Part shown: positions 7,936 to 18,496 of the stretch, one piece after another
How positions within the stretch are numbered: position 1 is the stretch's first letter
Layout of the letters: each line of letters opens with the position of its first letter
Source: Dyella_B sp035503745
GTDB lineage: Bacteria > Pseudomonadota > Gammaproteobacteria > Xanthomonadales > Rhodanobacteraceae
Direction of reading: 5' to 3'
NCBI RefSeq assembly: GCF_035503745.1
Contig: NZ_DATJTC010000031.1
Location: 62,001-126,000 of the forward strand
DNA length: 64,000 bases
Notes under the pieces: generated by a model
Told to the model about the DNA's origin: nothing
Database searches by the model: none
The model's input: only the letters and a program-made list of their open reading frames with translations
Position numbers and translations under genes: made by a program

Positions 7936-8978
7936 GCGGGCATAAGGAATCGATGCAGCTGGGTTTCATCGGCCTGGGCCGCATGGGCTTGAACATGGTG
8001 CGGCGCCTGCAGGATGCGGGCATCGAATGCGTGGTGTTCGACACGCATCTGGAAGCGCGCCGCGAAGCGGCCGGCCACGGCGCCACCGCGGCCGATTCGA
8101 TCCAGGATCTGATCGCCAAACTGGAAGGGCCGCGCGCGGTATGGCTGATGCTGCCCACCGCGGTGGTGGATGCGGTGCTCGATCAATTGACGCCCCTGCT
8201 GGCCGAAGGGGACGTGCTGATCGACGGCGGCAATTCGCATTACGTGGAAGATTTGCGCCGCGCGCAAGCTTTGACCAAGCACAAGCTGATGTACGTCGAT
8301 GTGGGCGTGAGCGGCGGTGTGTGGGGCCGCGAGCGCGGTTACTGCCAGATGATCGGTGGACCGGAACAGGCGTTCAAGCGGTTGGAGCCGGTGTTCGCCG
8401 CGCTGGCGCCGGGCGTGGATGCCGCGCCGCGCAGCGATGGCCGTTCGGGCGAACCGACGGCGGCGGAAAAGGGCTACCTTTACTGCGGCCCCAATGGCGC
8501 GGGCCATTTCGTGAAGATGGTCCACAACGGCATCGAGTATGGCCTGATGGCCGCCTATGCCGAAGGCCTCAACGTGCTCAAGAACGCCAACGCCGGCAAG
8601 CAGCAGCGCAGCGCGGATGCGGAAACCTCGCCGCTGGAAAATCCCGAGCGCTATCTGTACGACTTCCCCATCGGCGACATCGCCGAACTGTGGCGGCGCG
8701 GCAGCGTAATCGGCTCGTGGCTGCTTGATCTCACCGCGGCCGAATTGGGCCGCGATCCCACGCTCAACGATTACACCGGCCGCGTTTCCGATTCGGGCGA
8801 AGGCCGCTGGACTGCGCAAGCGGCCATCGACGAAGGCGTGCCGGTGCCGGTGCTTACCGCGGCGCTGTTCGCGCGCTTCACCTCGCAGGGCAATGATCTT
8901 TATGCCAACAAGGTGTTGTCGGCGATGCGACACTCCTTTGGCGGCCACGCCGAAATCAAAACCGACAAAAAAGGCTAA
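7932..8978 (+). CDS. gnd: 6-phosphogluconate dehydrogenase, decarboxylating, short type
   Basis: Oxidatively decarboxylates 6-phosphogluconate to ribulose-5-P. At 348 residues it belongs to the short GndA/GntZ-like type, not the ~470-residue NADP enzymes; short forms often prefer NAD, so the cofactor is uncertain. GFIGLGRMGLNMVRR is the dinucleotide-binding loop, LIDGGNSHY the substrate loop, and GAGHFVKMVHNGIEYGLM holds the catalytic Lys and the family signature. ATG 7932 overlaps the pgi stop by 4 bases; the frame is open further upstream, but the conserved N-terminus begins here. zwf follows after 4 bases. Confidence 0.94.
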   Translation: MSGHKESMQLGFIGLGRMGLNMVRRLQDAGIECVVFDTHLEARREAAGHGATAADSIQDLIAKLEGPRAVWLMLPTAVVDAVLDQLTPLLAEGDVLIDGGNSHYVEDLRRAQALTKHKLMYVDVGVSGGVWGRERGYCQMIGGPEQAFKRLEPVFAALAPGVDAAPRSDGRSGEPTAAEKGYLYCGPNGAGHFVKMVHNGIEYGLMAAYAEGLNVLKNANAGKQQRSADAETSPLENPERYLYDFPIGDIAELWRRGSVIGSWLLDLTAAELGRDPTLNDYTGRVSDSGEGRWTAQAAIDEGVPVPVLTAALFARFTSQGNDLYANKVLSAMRHSFGGHAEIKTDKKG

Positions 8979-8982
8979 AGCC

Positions 8983-10422
8983 ATGGCTACGACGACGCTT
9001 GTGATCCTGGGTGCAAGCGGCGATCTCACCAAGCGCCTGCTGATGCCGGCGCTGTTTCGCCTGCACGTGCTTGGCCTGACGCCGGATTTACGCATCGTCG
9101 GTTACGCCAAGGAAGGATGGAGCGCCGATTATTTCGAGCGGCACATCCAGAAGGCGCTGCGCGAGTTCTCGCCCGAATACAGCCTCGCGCATTGGAACCG
9201 CTTCCGTCGCCAGCTCGATTACGTGGGCGGTGAACTGGAAGCCACGCAGCTGACCATGCTCAAGGACAAGCTCAGTCCCGCCACCTTGTTCTACCTCGCC
9301 CTGCCGCCGCCGCTGTTCGGCGTGGCGGCCAAGGCGCTGGGCGAGGCGGGGTTCGCCAAAAGTCCGCGCAACGGCTGGCGGCGCCTGGTGGTGGAAAAGC
9401 CGTTCGGCACCGACCTCGCCTCGGCCCAGGCGCTGCGCACGCAGATGCATCTGCACTGGGAAGAAGAGCAGATCCTGCGCATCGATCACTTCCTCGGCAA
9501 GGAAACCACGCAGAACCTGATGGTGTTTCGCTTTGCCAATCGCTTCATCGAGCCGATCTGGAATGCGCAGCACATCGCGCAGGTGCAGATTACCTACGCC
9601 GAAACGCTGGGCGTGGAAAAGCGTGCCGCGTATTACGACAAGGCCGGTGCGTTGCGCGACATGCTGCAGAACCACCTGATGCAGTTGTTCAGCCTGACCG
9701 CGATGGCGCCGCTGGCCGAGTGGGATGCCGAAGTGCTGCGCAATCACAAGGTGGAAGTGCTGCGCTCGACCGTGCCCATTACCGCCGCCACGCTGGATGC
9801 GCATGCGGTGCGCGGGCAATACCGCGCCGGGCAGCTGGGACGCAAGAAACTTCCCGGCTACCGCAGCGAACCGGGCGTCGCGCGCGGTTCGTGCACGGAA
9901 ACCTTCGCGGCGCTGCGCCTGGAAATCGATAACTGGCGCTGGCGTGGCGTGCCCTTTTATCTGCGCAGCGGCAAGCGGCTGGCCAGCAATTACTCAGAGA
10001 TCGCGGTGCAGTTTCACTCCGTGCCCGGGGCGCTGCCCAAGGCTGTGCATGCGGGCAACAACTGGATGATCTTCCGCATTCGTCCGGTCGAGCAGATGGA
10101 CTTGCTGGTGACGGCCAAGCAACCCGGGCTCGAACTGGCCGGTCGCCCGGTGGTGCTGACGGCGCCGTATGCCACGCCCGACGACCGCGAGTTTTCCGCC
10201 TACGAGCAGTTGCTGATGGATGCGTTGGAAGGCGACCGCACGAACTTCCTGCGTTTCGACGAGGTGGAATGGGCCTGGCGGTTGCTGACGCCGGTATTGG
10301 AGGCGTGGCAGAGCGGAGCGCCGGATTTCTACGCGGCCGGCTCCGAAGGGCCGGCAACGCAGAACCGCCTGCTCGATGCGGGCCATGCCTGGCGCTCGAT
10401 CGCGCGCAACGGCGAGGCTTAA
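8983..10422 (+). CDS. zwf: Glucose-6-phosphate 1-dehydrogenase
   Basis: Oxidises glucose-6-P to 6-phosphogluconolactone, the entry to the oxidative pentose phosphate pathway. It is 479 residues, full length. VILGASGDLTKRLLMPALF is the N-terminal NAD(P) site and RIDHFLGKET (Arg166 to Thr175) the active-site signature with catalytic His near 169. The frame is open upstream, but ATG 8983 fits the family N-terminus. Last gene of tal-pgi/ROK-gnd-zwf. The lactonase (pgl) and the Entner-Doudoroff genes edd/eda are not in this operon. Confidence 0.96.
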   Translation: MATTTLVILGASGDLTKRLLMPALFRLHVLGLTPDLRIVGYAKEGWSADYFERHIQKALREFSPEYSLAHWNRFRRQLDYVGGELEATQLTMLKDKLSPATLFYLALPPPLFGVAAKALGEAGFAKSPRNGWRRLVVEKPFGTDLASAQALRTQMHLHWEEEQILRIDHFLGKETTQNLMVFRFANRFIEPIWNAQHIAQVQITYAETLGVEKRAAYYDKAGALRDMLQNHLMQLFSLTAMAPLAEWDAEVLRNHKVEVLRSTVPITAATLDAHAVRGQYRAGQLGRKKLPGYRSEPGVARGSCTETFAALRLEIDNWRWRGVPFYLRSGKRLASNYSEIAVQFHSVPGALPKAVHAGNNWMIFRIRPVEQMDLLVTAKQPGLELAGRPVVLTAPYATPDDREFSAYEQLLMDALEGDRTNFLRFDEVEWAWRLLTPVLEAWQSGAPDFYAAGSEGPATQNRLLDAGHAWRSIARNGEA

Positions 10423-10478
10423 CACCTGCGCTTCATAGGTACCGGCGGCACCTGGGCGCCGCCGGGTAGAATGGCGCC

Positions 10479-10841
10479 ATGCATATTTTCAAAGTTTTCC
10501 AGATCGAAGCCGCGCATCGCCTGCCCAACGTGCCGCCCGGGCACAAGTGCGCGCGCCTGCACGGCCATTCCTTCCGTATTGAAATCCATCTGGCCGGCGA
10601 GCCCGATCCCACGCTCGGCTGGGTGATGGACTTCGCCGACGTGAAGACCGCCTTCGCCCCCCTCTACGCGCAGCTCGACCACCACTATCTCAACGACATC
10701 CCCGGGTTGGAGAACCCGACCAGCGAGATGCTCGCGCGCTGGATCTGGCAGCGGCTGGAGCCGACCCTGCCGGGGCTGGACAAAGTGGTGGTGCACGAGA
10801 CCTGCACCTCCGGCGCCAGCTGCTCCCGGGCCAGCTTTTGA
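10479..10841 (+). CDS. queD: 6-carboxy-5,6,7,8-tetrahydropterin synthase
   Basis: Converts dihydroneopterin triphosphate to 6-carboxytetrahydropterin in queuosine/7-deazaguanine synthesis. It is 120 residues, typical of QueD. Zinc-binding histidines are visible in AAHRLP and LHGHSF; Cys in GHKCARLHGH is the catalytic Cys, and the C-terminal VHETCTSGASC matches the conserved HET motif. It stands alone, 56 bases after zwf. Confidence 0.92.
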   Translation: MHIFKVFQIEAAHRLPNVPPGHKCARLHGHSFRIEIHLAGEPDPTLGWVMDFADVKTAFAPLYAQLDHHYLNDIPGLENPTSEMLARWIWQRLEPTLPGLDKVVVHETCTSGASCSRASF

Positions 10842-10958
10842 CATAAATTTGACGCGGCGCAAAAATTTCCGATCTGTTACTAACTATTCGTCTTTATTGA
10901 ATATTTCGTGACATAGCAGATTATTAACAAAAAAGATATTGCGCTGCACAAAAAGTGC
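10838..10958 (+). promoter_or_regulatory. AT-rich phasin promoter region with inverted repeat
   Basis: A perfect TTGACA (10838-10843, overlapping the queD stop) is followed 17 bases later by AAAAAT, a weak -10. A second TTGACG starts at 10849. Further down, GCAC-AAAAA-GTGC (10946-10958) is a short inverted repeat about 50 bases upstream of the phasin start, a possible operator for a PhaR-like phasin regulator. Both assignments are by pattern only. Confidence 0.3.
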
Positions 10959-11005
10959 TGCTAGGCTTTGTCCCACTCTCCCATTTCCCTTCGAGGGACT
11001 TAGCC

Positions 11006-11401
11006 ATGACGCAGCAACTGAACTCCCAGCTCTTTTCCTATGCCAAGCAGCTGTCGGAAAACGCCTTCAAGGCGCACGCCCTGACCATCAAGGGTCTGGA
11101 GCAGGTCGCCGAACTGCAGCTGGCCGCGCTGGAAAAGCAGGCCCAGGCCACCGCTGATTTCATCGCCCAGGCCGCCGAAGTGCGCGACGTCGATGCGCTG
11201 CGTGGCCTGTGGGAAAAGGGCACCAGCCTGAGCCGTGAGCAGGCCGAGCACGCCGTGTCCGTGACCAAGGAAGTGGTCGCCGTGGCCCAGAAGACCGCCG
11301 AGTCCCTCAATGCGCTCCTGCAGGAACAGCAGAAGGCCGCCAACGAAGCCGTGGCCGCGCCGGTCGCCGCCATCAAGAAGGCTGCCGCTTCCGCCAAGTA
11401 A
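11006..11401 (+). CDS. Phasin family protein
   Basis: About 131 residues, entirely helical and Ala/Gln/Lys-rich (QLSENAFKAHALTIKGLEQV; QAQATADFIAQAAEV), typical of phasins that coat polyhydroxyalkanoate granules. Ala/Lys-rich C-terminal end (AAIKKAAASAK). GAGGGA Shine-Dalgarno lies before ATG 11006. It has its own AT-rich upstream region and is followed by a strong terminator, so it is a single-gene unit. No PHA synthase is in the window, so a PHA role is inferred from the family. Confidence 0.85.
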   Translation: MTQQLNSQLFSYAKQLSENAFKAHALTIKGLEQVAELQLAALEKQAQATADFIAQAAEVRDVDALRGLWEKGTSLSREQAEHAVSVTKEVVAVAQKTAESLNALLQEQQKAANEAVAAPVAAIKKAAASAK

Positions 11402-11442
11402 TACCTTCTACGTATCGCGACTCCCCTTGCGATATGTCCTTA

Positions 11443-11470
11443 GGCCGGGCCATCAGCGCCCGGCCTTTTT
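11443..11470 (+). terminator. Rho-independent terminator after phasin gene
   Basis: GGCCGGGC (11443-11450), a seven-base loop, GCCCGGCC (11458-11465), then TTTTT. A perfect 8-bp GC stem with a T run, 42 bases after the phasin stop. Confidence 0.9.
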
Positions 11471-11516
11471 CTTGTCCGAAACTCTCCGCCAGGCGAGGTG
11501 TCACAGGGTGCGCGGC

Positions 11517-11546
11517 TTGCTGGGCCAAAAGTCACGCTGATATACT
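11517..11546 (+). promoter_or_regulatory. Putative sigma70 promoter of the atp operon
   Basis: TTGCTG (11517-11522), an 18-base spacer, and TATACT (11541-11546), about 42 bases upstream of the atpI start and downstream of the phasin terminator. Best -10 match in this gap. Confidence 0.55.
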
Positions 11547-11587
11547 TTTCCGGATTGGATCGTGACCCGTGGCGTGGTTAAAGCCTG

Positions 11588-11977
11588 GTGCGAAAACCGC
11601 GGGAACCTCACGTGCTCAACAGTTTAGCCTCCGGTCGACGTCTCGCCCTGCGATTGCTGCTATGGCAGCTAGTCGCGGCGGTGGTTGTGGGCCTCGCTTT
11701 TTCGGTACAGGGGTTCCGATGGGCGATAGCGGCGGCGGCGGGCGCGGCGATTGTGGCGATAGGTACTGCGCTGCTATCGAGTAGGTTGTTCAGTCAGGTG
11801 AGCGGCGCGGGTCTCGCGCTTGGCCGCCTGCTGACGGGCATGCTCCTTAAGTGGATGGTGATCGTCGGGGGGCTGATCATCATCATGGTTCAATACAAAT
11901 TGCCGCCACTGGCTGCCATCACGGGGCTGGGGGTGGCGTATGCGGTTAATCTGCTGGCGTTCAGATTCAAGGGTTAA
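11588..11977 (+). CDS. atpI: ATP synthase subunit I (AtpI)
   Basis: A 129-residue membrane protein with four hydrophobic segments (LLLWQLVAAVVVGLAF; WAIAAAAGAAIVAIGTALL; LLKWMVIVGGLIIIM; ITGLGVAYAVNLLAF). AtpI helps assemble the c-ring and is encoded first in atp operons, as here. Start is GTG 11588; an in-frame GTG at 11612 is the main alternative. It ends 3 bases before atpB. Confidence 0.85.
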   Translation: MRKPREPHVLNSLASGRRLALRLLLWQLVAAVVVGLAFSVQGFRWAIAAAAGAAIVAIGTALLSSRLFSQVSGAGLALGRLLTGMLLKWMVIVGGLIIIMVQYKLPPLAAITGLGVAYAVNLLAFRFKG

Positions 11978-11980
11978 GAG

Positions 11981-12784
11981 ATGGCAAGCGAGCCGCAGGG
12001 CGGTCTTACCGAATACATCAGGCACCACCTGGAACACCTCAGGCCGCCGCACATCAGCGAGGGCGCGTTCTGGACGCTGAACATCGACTCCGTCACGGTG
12101 TCGCTGGTGCTCGGCATCCTGTTTTGCCTGTGGTTCTGGCTGAAGGCGCGCAAGGCCACCGCCGGCGTGCCGGGCAAGGGTCAGGCGTTCCTGGAAATCG
12201 TGCTCGAATTCGTCGACGGCCAGGTCAAGGACGTGTTCCACGGCGACCGCCGCTTCCTTGGCCCCCTGGCGCTGACCGTGTTCGCCTGGGTGTTCCTGAT
12301 GAACGCGATGGACCTGCTGCCGGTCGATCTGCTGCCGATGATCACGGCCAAGTTCGGCATAGGCCATTTCCGTCCGGTCCCCACCGCCGACGTCAACATG
12401 ACGTTCGCGATGTCCATCACCGTGCTGGTGCTGGTGATCTTCTACAGCTTCAAGGCCAAGGGTTTCGGCGGCTACATGCACGAACTCTTCACGGCGCCGT
12501 TCGGCAAGTGGCTGTTCCCCTTCAATTTCGCCCTGAACATGGTGGAGCTTGTCGCCAAGCCCGTCAGCCTGGCGATGCGACTGTTCGGCAACATGTACGC
12601 GGGCGAGCTGGTGTTCCTGCTCATCGCGGGCCTGTTCAGCACCGGCAGCGTGCTTCTGTACAGCCTGGGCATCATTGGTTATGCGGTGTGGGGCGTCTTC
12701 CACATCCTGATCATCACCATCCAGGCCTTCATCTTCATGGTGCTCACCATCGTGTATATCTCGATGGCCCACGATCACCACTAA
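11981..12784 (+). CDS. atpB: F0F1 ATP synthase subunit a
   Basis: A 267-residue inner-membrane subunit forming the proton half-channels against the c-ring. The essential Arg is Arg200 in AKPVSLAMRLFGNMYAGEL, and later helices contain IIGYAVWGVFHILIITIQAF. Full length. Second gene of the atp operon. Confidence 0.97.
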   Translation: MASEPQGGLTEYIRHHLEHLRPPHISEGAFWTLNIDSVTVSLVLGILFCLWFWLKARKATAGVPGKGQAFLEIVLEFVDGQVKDVFHGDRRFLGPLALTVFAWVFLMNAMDLLPVDLLPMITAKFGIGHFRPVPTADVNMTFAMSITVLVLVIFYSFKAKGFGGYMHELFTAPFGKWLFPFNFALNMVELVAKPVSLAMRLFGNMYAGELVFLLIAGLFSTGSVLLYSLGIIGYAVWGVFHILIITIQAFIFMVLTIVYISMAHDHH

Positions 12785-12836
12785 TTGCTTTCACCTTTGT
12801 CAGAACAACCGCTTTCTTTTTCTTGAGGAGATCATC

Positions 12837-13127
12837 GTGGAACTAGTCGCTCACATTGCTCAGGTCCAGGGCTTCACCGCCATCGCGCTCGGCTTGATCA
12901 TCGGCTTCGGCGCCCTGGGCGCTTGTATCGGCATCGGCATCATGGGCTCGAAGTTCCTCGAGGCGGCCGCCCGTCAGCCTGAGCTGGTCCCGCTGCTGCA
13001 GGGTCGCATGTTCCTGCTGGCCGGCCTGATCGACGCGGCGTTCCTGATCGGCGTGGCCCTGGCGATGTACTTCGCCGTGGCGAACCCGCTGCTTGTCAAC
13101 GTGATGGCTGCTGGCGCGGGTCACTAA
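12837..13127 (+). CDS. atpE: F0F1 ATP synthase subunit c
   Basis: A 96-residue two-helix proteolipid of the rotor ring. The glycine-rich helix (GFGALGACIGIGIMGSKF), the polar loop RQPEL (47-51) and the proton-carrying Asp66 in LLAGLIDAAFLIG are all present; Asp indicates an H+ ring, and no sodium-binding Gln/Glu set is seen. Start is GTG 12837, fixed by GAGGAG six bases upstream, a strong ribosome-binding site fitting the high c-subunit stoichiometry. Confidence 0.97.
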   Translation: MELVAHIAQVQGFTAIALGLIIGFGALGACIGIGIMGSKFLEAAARQPELVPLLQGRMFLLAGLIDAAFLIGVALAMYFAVANPLLVNVMAAGAGH

Positions 13128-13230
13128 GACGCTCAGGTCCGCGGCGCCGCCTCGCGTGGCGCCGTTGTCCCGTCGGGGCGCTTCACCGCGTCCAAACCCG
13201 TAACACTACGCAAGTACAGGTACCGCAGCG

Positions 13231-13701
13231 ATGCAATTCAACGCCACACTGATCGGCGAAATGATCGCGTTTGCGATCTTGATCTTGTTCTGCGCGAAAT
13301 TCGTCTGGCCCCATCTGAACAAGGCCATCGAAGAGCGCCAGCTGAAGATCGCCGAAGGCCTCAATGCCGCCGAGCGCGCGCACGCCGAATTGAAGGACGC
13401 CGACAACAAGGTGGCGGCCGAGATCAGGCACGCGCGCCAGCAGGCTGCCGAGATCATCGACCGCGCTCAGCAGCAGGCCAACCAGATCCTGGACAAGGCC
13501 CGCGCCGATGCCATCGCCGAGGTGAACCGCCAGAAGGCCGCCGCGCAGGACGACATCGCCTCGATGGCACAGCGCGCCCGCGAAGAGCTGCGTGAACGCG
13601 TGGGTGCCTTGGCGGTGCAGGGCGCTTCGAAGATCGTGCAGCGCGAGATCGATGCGTCGGCACACAAGGCCATGCTCGACCAGCTCGCTGCCGAGATCTA
13701 A
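13231..13701 (+). CDS. atpF: F0F1 ATP synthase subunit b
   Basis: A 156-residue peripheral-stalk subunit with one N-terminal membrane helix (MIAFAILILFCAKFVWP) then a long charged, Ala-rich coiled coil (from about residue 30 to the end). Matches E. coli AtpF in length and layout. A 103-base gap separates it from atpE; atpH follows after 3 bases. Confidence 0.95.
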   Translation: MQFNATLIGEMIAFAILILFCAKFVWPHLNKAIEERQLKIAEGLNAAERAHAELKDADNKVAAEIRHARQQAAEIIDRAQQQANQILDKARADAIAEVNRQKAAAQDDIASMAQRAREELRERVGALAVQGASKIVQREIDASAHKAMLDQLAAEI

Positions 13702-13704
13702 TCC

Positions 13705-14238
13705 ATGGCCCAGGCAATCACGCTCGCTCGCCCCTACGCCCGCGCCGCTTTCGAGCTGGCGCAAGCGGAAGGTGCCCTTGGCGCCTGGTCGCAGGCGCTG
13801 GCTTTCGCCGCCGAAGTGGCGCGGGATGCCCGCGTCGCCGCGCTCAATAACGATCCGCGCGTCACGCCCGAACAGCTGGTCGCGCTGCATCTGCCCGAGG
13901 GCATGAAGGCCGATAGCGCGTTCGGCAACTTCCTTGCGCAGCTCGCCGAAAAGCACCGCATGGCGCTGCTGCCGGAAATCGGTGCGCTGTACGAAACCTA
14001 CAAGCGCGAGTCGGAGTCGCAGCTCTTGGTGAAGGTTACCAGCGCGATGGCTCTGGACAGCGCGCAGGCCGAGCAGCTGAAGGCCTCGCTCAAGCGCCGC
14101 TTCAAGCGCGAGATCGAACTGCAGACGCAGGTCGATCCGTCGCTGCTGGGCGGCGTGGTGATCGACGCAGGCAGCGAAGTCATCGATGGCTCCGCGCGTG
14201 GCCGCCTCGAACGCCTCGCCAACGCCTTGACGCACTAA
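13705..14238 (+). CDS. atpH: F0F1 ATP synthase subunit delta
   Basis: A 177-residue delta/OSCP subunit linking the peripheral stalk to the top of F1. The N-terminal helical bundle begins ITLARPYARAAFELA, and the C-terminal part has the family sequence DPSLLGGVVIDAGSEVIDGS. Operon position is standard. Confidence 0.96.
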   Translation: MAQAITLARPYARAAFELAQAEGALGAWSQALAFAAEVARDARVAALNNDPRVTPEQLVALHLPEGMKADSAFGNFLAQLAEKHRMALLPEIGALYETYKRESESQLLVKVTSAMALDSAQAEQLKASLKRRFKREIELQTQVDPSLLGGVVIDAGSEVIDGSARGRLERLANALTH

Positions 14239-14296
14239 ACAGATTTCAAAAATCACCGGGTGCCGCTAGCGCGGCGCAAACCCAAGGATAACGACC

Positions 14297-15847
<1,551 letters not shown>

Positions 15848-15941
15848 GCAAAAAAGGGTGTGCGGCCATCCACGGCGGATGGTTGCACCGCACGCCGGTC
15901 GGGCGATCGGCACGGCATAGACCCAACAAGTTGAGGCAAAC

Positions 15942-16841
15942 GTGGCAAGCGGACGCGAAATCAAATCCAAGATCAAGAGCACGCAGAACATGCGCAAGGT
16001 GACGCGTGCGCTCGAAATGGTCTCGGCCTCCAAGATTCGCAAAGCGCAGGACCTGATGAAGGCCTCGCGTCCCTATGCGCGCACCATGCGCAAGGTGATC
16101 GCGCACGTCGCGCAGGCGAGCACGGAGTTCAACCATCCGTTCCTGGTCGAGCGCAAGGACGTGGCGCGCGTGTGCTATGTGGTCGTCACCACCGACCGTG
16201 GCCTGTGCGGCGGCCTCAACTCCAACCTGTTCCGCCGCCTGTTGCCGGCGATCCGCGAGCAGCAGGAGAAAGGTACCGAGATCGACGTCGTGGCGATCGG
16301 CCAGAAGGCGGTGCAGTTCTTCCGCCGCTTGAAGGGCGTGAACCTGATCGGCAGCACCACCCACCTGGGCGAACGTCCGAAGGTGGAGCAGCTGATCGGC
16401 GTAATCAAAGTCGTGCTCGACGCCTACACCGAAGGCAAGCTCGATCGCGTGTTCCTCGCCTACAACGACTTCGTCAACACCATGACGCAGAAGCCCACGA
16501 TCGACGCGCTGCTGCCGTTGCCGGCGGTGGCCGCCGAACTCGAGGCGCAGCACGTGCAGGGCGCGCAGCTGGAGCAGGCGCACGACTGGGACTACATCTA
16601 CGAACCCGACGCGGCCACCGTGCTGGAGCACGTGCTGTCGCGCTACATCGAATCGGTGGTGTACCAGGCCGTGCTGGAAAACCTCGCCAGCGAACATGCC
16701 GCCCGCATGGTGGCGATGAAGGCCGCCTCGGACAACGCGAACAAGGTGATCGGCGAACTGACGCTGCGCTACAACAAGGCGCGCCAGGCCGCGATCACGC
16801 AGGAAATTTCCGAAATCGTCGGCGGTGCGGCGGCGGTGTAA
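15942..16841 (+). CDS. atpG: F0F1 ATP synthase subunit gamma
   Basis: A 299-residue rotor shaft. N-terminal REIKSKIKSTQNMRKVTRAL and the C-terminal ASDNANKVIGELTLRYNKAR form the long antiparallel coiled coil. Start is GTG 15942 (MASGREIKS). 94 bases after atpA, 130 bases before atpD. Confidence 0.97.
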   Translation: MASGREIKSKIKSTQNMRKVTRALEMVSASKIRKAQDLMKASRPYARTMRKVIAHVAQASTEFNHPFLVERKDVARVCYVVVTTDRGLCGGLNSNLFRRLLPAIREQQEKGTEIDVVAIGQKAVQFFRRLKGVNLIGSTTHLGERPKVEQLIGVIKVVLDAYTEGKLDRVFLAYNDFVNTMTQKPTIDALLPLPAVAAELEAQHVQGAQLEQAHDWDYIYEPDAATVLEHVLSRYIESVVYQAVLENLASEHAARMVAMKAASDNANKVIGELTLRYNKARQAAITQEISEIVGGAAAV

Positions 16842-16971
16842 GTGCGGTCATCCGTGATCGCAGAACGTCGAAAAGCCACCACCCGTGGCGGCCGATCAAA
16901 TTTAAGAGCGACGCCCAGGCGGCGCTGTCACAGTAAAACGAACCTTTAAAAGATCCATCCGGAGCACATCC

Positions 16972-18405
16972 ATGAGCCAGGGTAAAGTTGTACAGATCAT
17001 CGGCGCGGTCATCGACGTCGAGTTCGCACGCGATCAGGTGCCGCAGGTGTATGACGCACTGAAGATCGACGGCACCCAGATCACGCTGGAAGTCCAGCAG
17101 GTGCTGGGCGACGGCGTGGTGCGCACGATCGCCCTCGGTTCCACCGACGGCTTGAAGCGCGGCCTGGTTGCGCGCAACACCGGCGAAGGCATCAAGGTGC
17201 CGGTCGGCAAGGCCACCCTCGGCCGCATCTTGGACGTGCTCGGCAACCCGATCGACGAAGTCGGTCCGATCCAGGCACAGGACCATTGGGTCATCCACCG
17301 CGAAGCCCCTTCCTACGACGAACAGGCGCTGGCCAACGAACTGCTGGAAACCGGCATCAAGGTGATCGATCTGGTGTGCCCGTTCGCCAAGGGCGGCAAG
17401 GTCGGTCTGTTCGGCGGCGCCGGCGTGGGCAAGACGGTGAACATGCTCGAGCTGATCAACAACATCGCCACCCAGCACTCGGGCCTGTCGGTGTTCGCCG
17501 GCGTGGGCGAGCGTACCCGCGAAGGCAACGACTTCTACCATGAAATGCAGGATGCCGGCGTGGTCAAGCTGGACAACCTGCCCGAGTCGAAAGTGGCGAT
17601 GGTGTACGGCCAGATGAACGAGCCGCCGGGCAACCGCCTGCGCGTGGCGCTGACGGGCCTGACCATGGCCGAATATTTCCGCGACGAGAAGGACGAGCAC
17701 GGCAAGGGCCGCGACGTGCTGTTCTTCGTGGACAACATCTACCGCTACACGCTGGCCGGTACGGAAGTGTCCGCGCTGCTCGGCCGCATGCCGTCCGCGG
17801 TGGGCTACCAGCCGACGCTGGCCGACGAAATGGGCGTGCTGCAGGAACGCATCACCTCCACCAAGACCGGTTCGATCACCTCGATCCAGGCCGTGTACGT
17901 GCCCGCGGACGACCTGACCGACCCGTCCCCGGCCACCACCTTCGCGCACTTGGACTCCACCGTGACGCTGAGCCGCCAGATTGCCTCGCTCGGCATCTAT
18001 CCGGCGGTGGACCCGCTCGATTCCACCAGCCGCCAGCTCGACCCGAACGTGGTCGGCGCCGAGCACTACGACGTCGCCCGTCGCGTGCAGGGCACGCTGC
18101 AGCGCTACAAGGAACTGAAAGACATCATCGCCATTCTCGGCATGGACGAACTGTCCGAGGAAGACAAGCAGGTGGTGTACCGCGCGCGCAAGTGCGAGCG
18201 CTTCTTCTCCCAGCCCTTCCACGTGGCCGAAGTGTTCACGGGCGCGCCGGGCAAGTACGTGACGCTGAAGGAAACCATCCGTGGCTTCAAGATGATCGTC
18301 GACGGCGACGTGGACCATATCCCGGAACAGGCGTTCTACATGGTCGGCGGCATCGACGAAGCCATCAAGAAAGCCGAAGAAATGGGCGCCAAGAAGGCCG
18401 CCTGA
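16972..18405 (+). CDS. atpD: F0F1 ATP synthase subunit beta
   Basis: A 477-residue catalytic F1 subunit. Walker A GGAGVGKT is at 148-155; GVGERTREGNDFY holds the catalytic Glu, and VLFFVDNIYRYTLAG is Walker B. A Shine-Dalgarno (CCGGAG) precedes ATG 16972. Confidence 0.98.
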   Translation: MSQGKVVQIIGAVIDVEFARDQVPQVYDALKIDGTQITLEVQQVLGDGVVRTIALGSTDGLKRGLVARNTGEGIKVPVGKATLGRILDVLGNPIDEVGPIQAQDHWVIHREAPSYDEQALANELLETGIKVIDLVCPFAKGGKVGLFGGAGVGKTVNMLELINNIATQHSGLSVFAGVGERTREGNDFYHEMQDAGVVKLDNLPESKVAMVYGQMNEPPGNRLRVALTGLTMAEYFRDEKDEHGKGRDVLFFVDNIYRYTLAGTEVSALLGRMPSAVGYQPTLADEMGVLQERITSTKTGSITSIQAVYVPADDLTDPSPATTFAHLDSTVTLSRQIASLGIYPAVDPLDSTSRQLDPNVVGAEHYDVARRVQGTLQRYKELKDIIAILGMDELSEEDKQVVYRARKCERFFSQPFHVAEVFTGAPGKYVTLKETIRGFKMIVDGDVDHIPEQAFYMVGGIDEAIKKAEEMGAKKAA

Positions 18406-18496
18406 TCGACCGTCCCGCCGGAGTCGCGCGCACCTGCGCTGACTCCGGCCAGACCGCATCCTTTCCGTTCGATACGTCGGGCGAAGCGAGAGAGTT

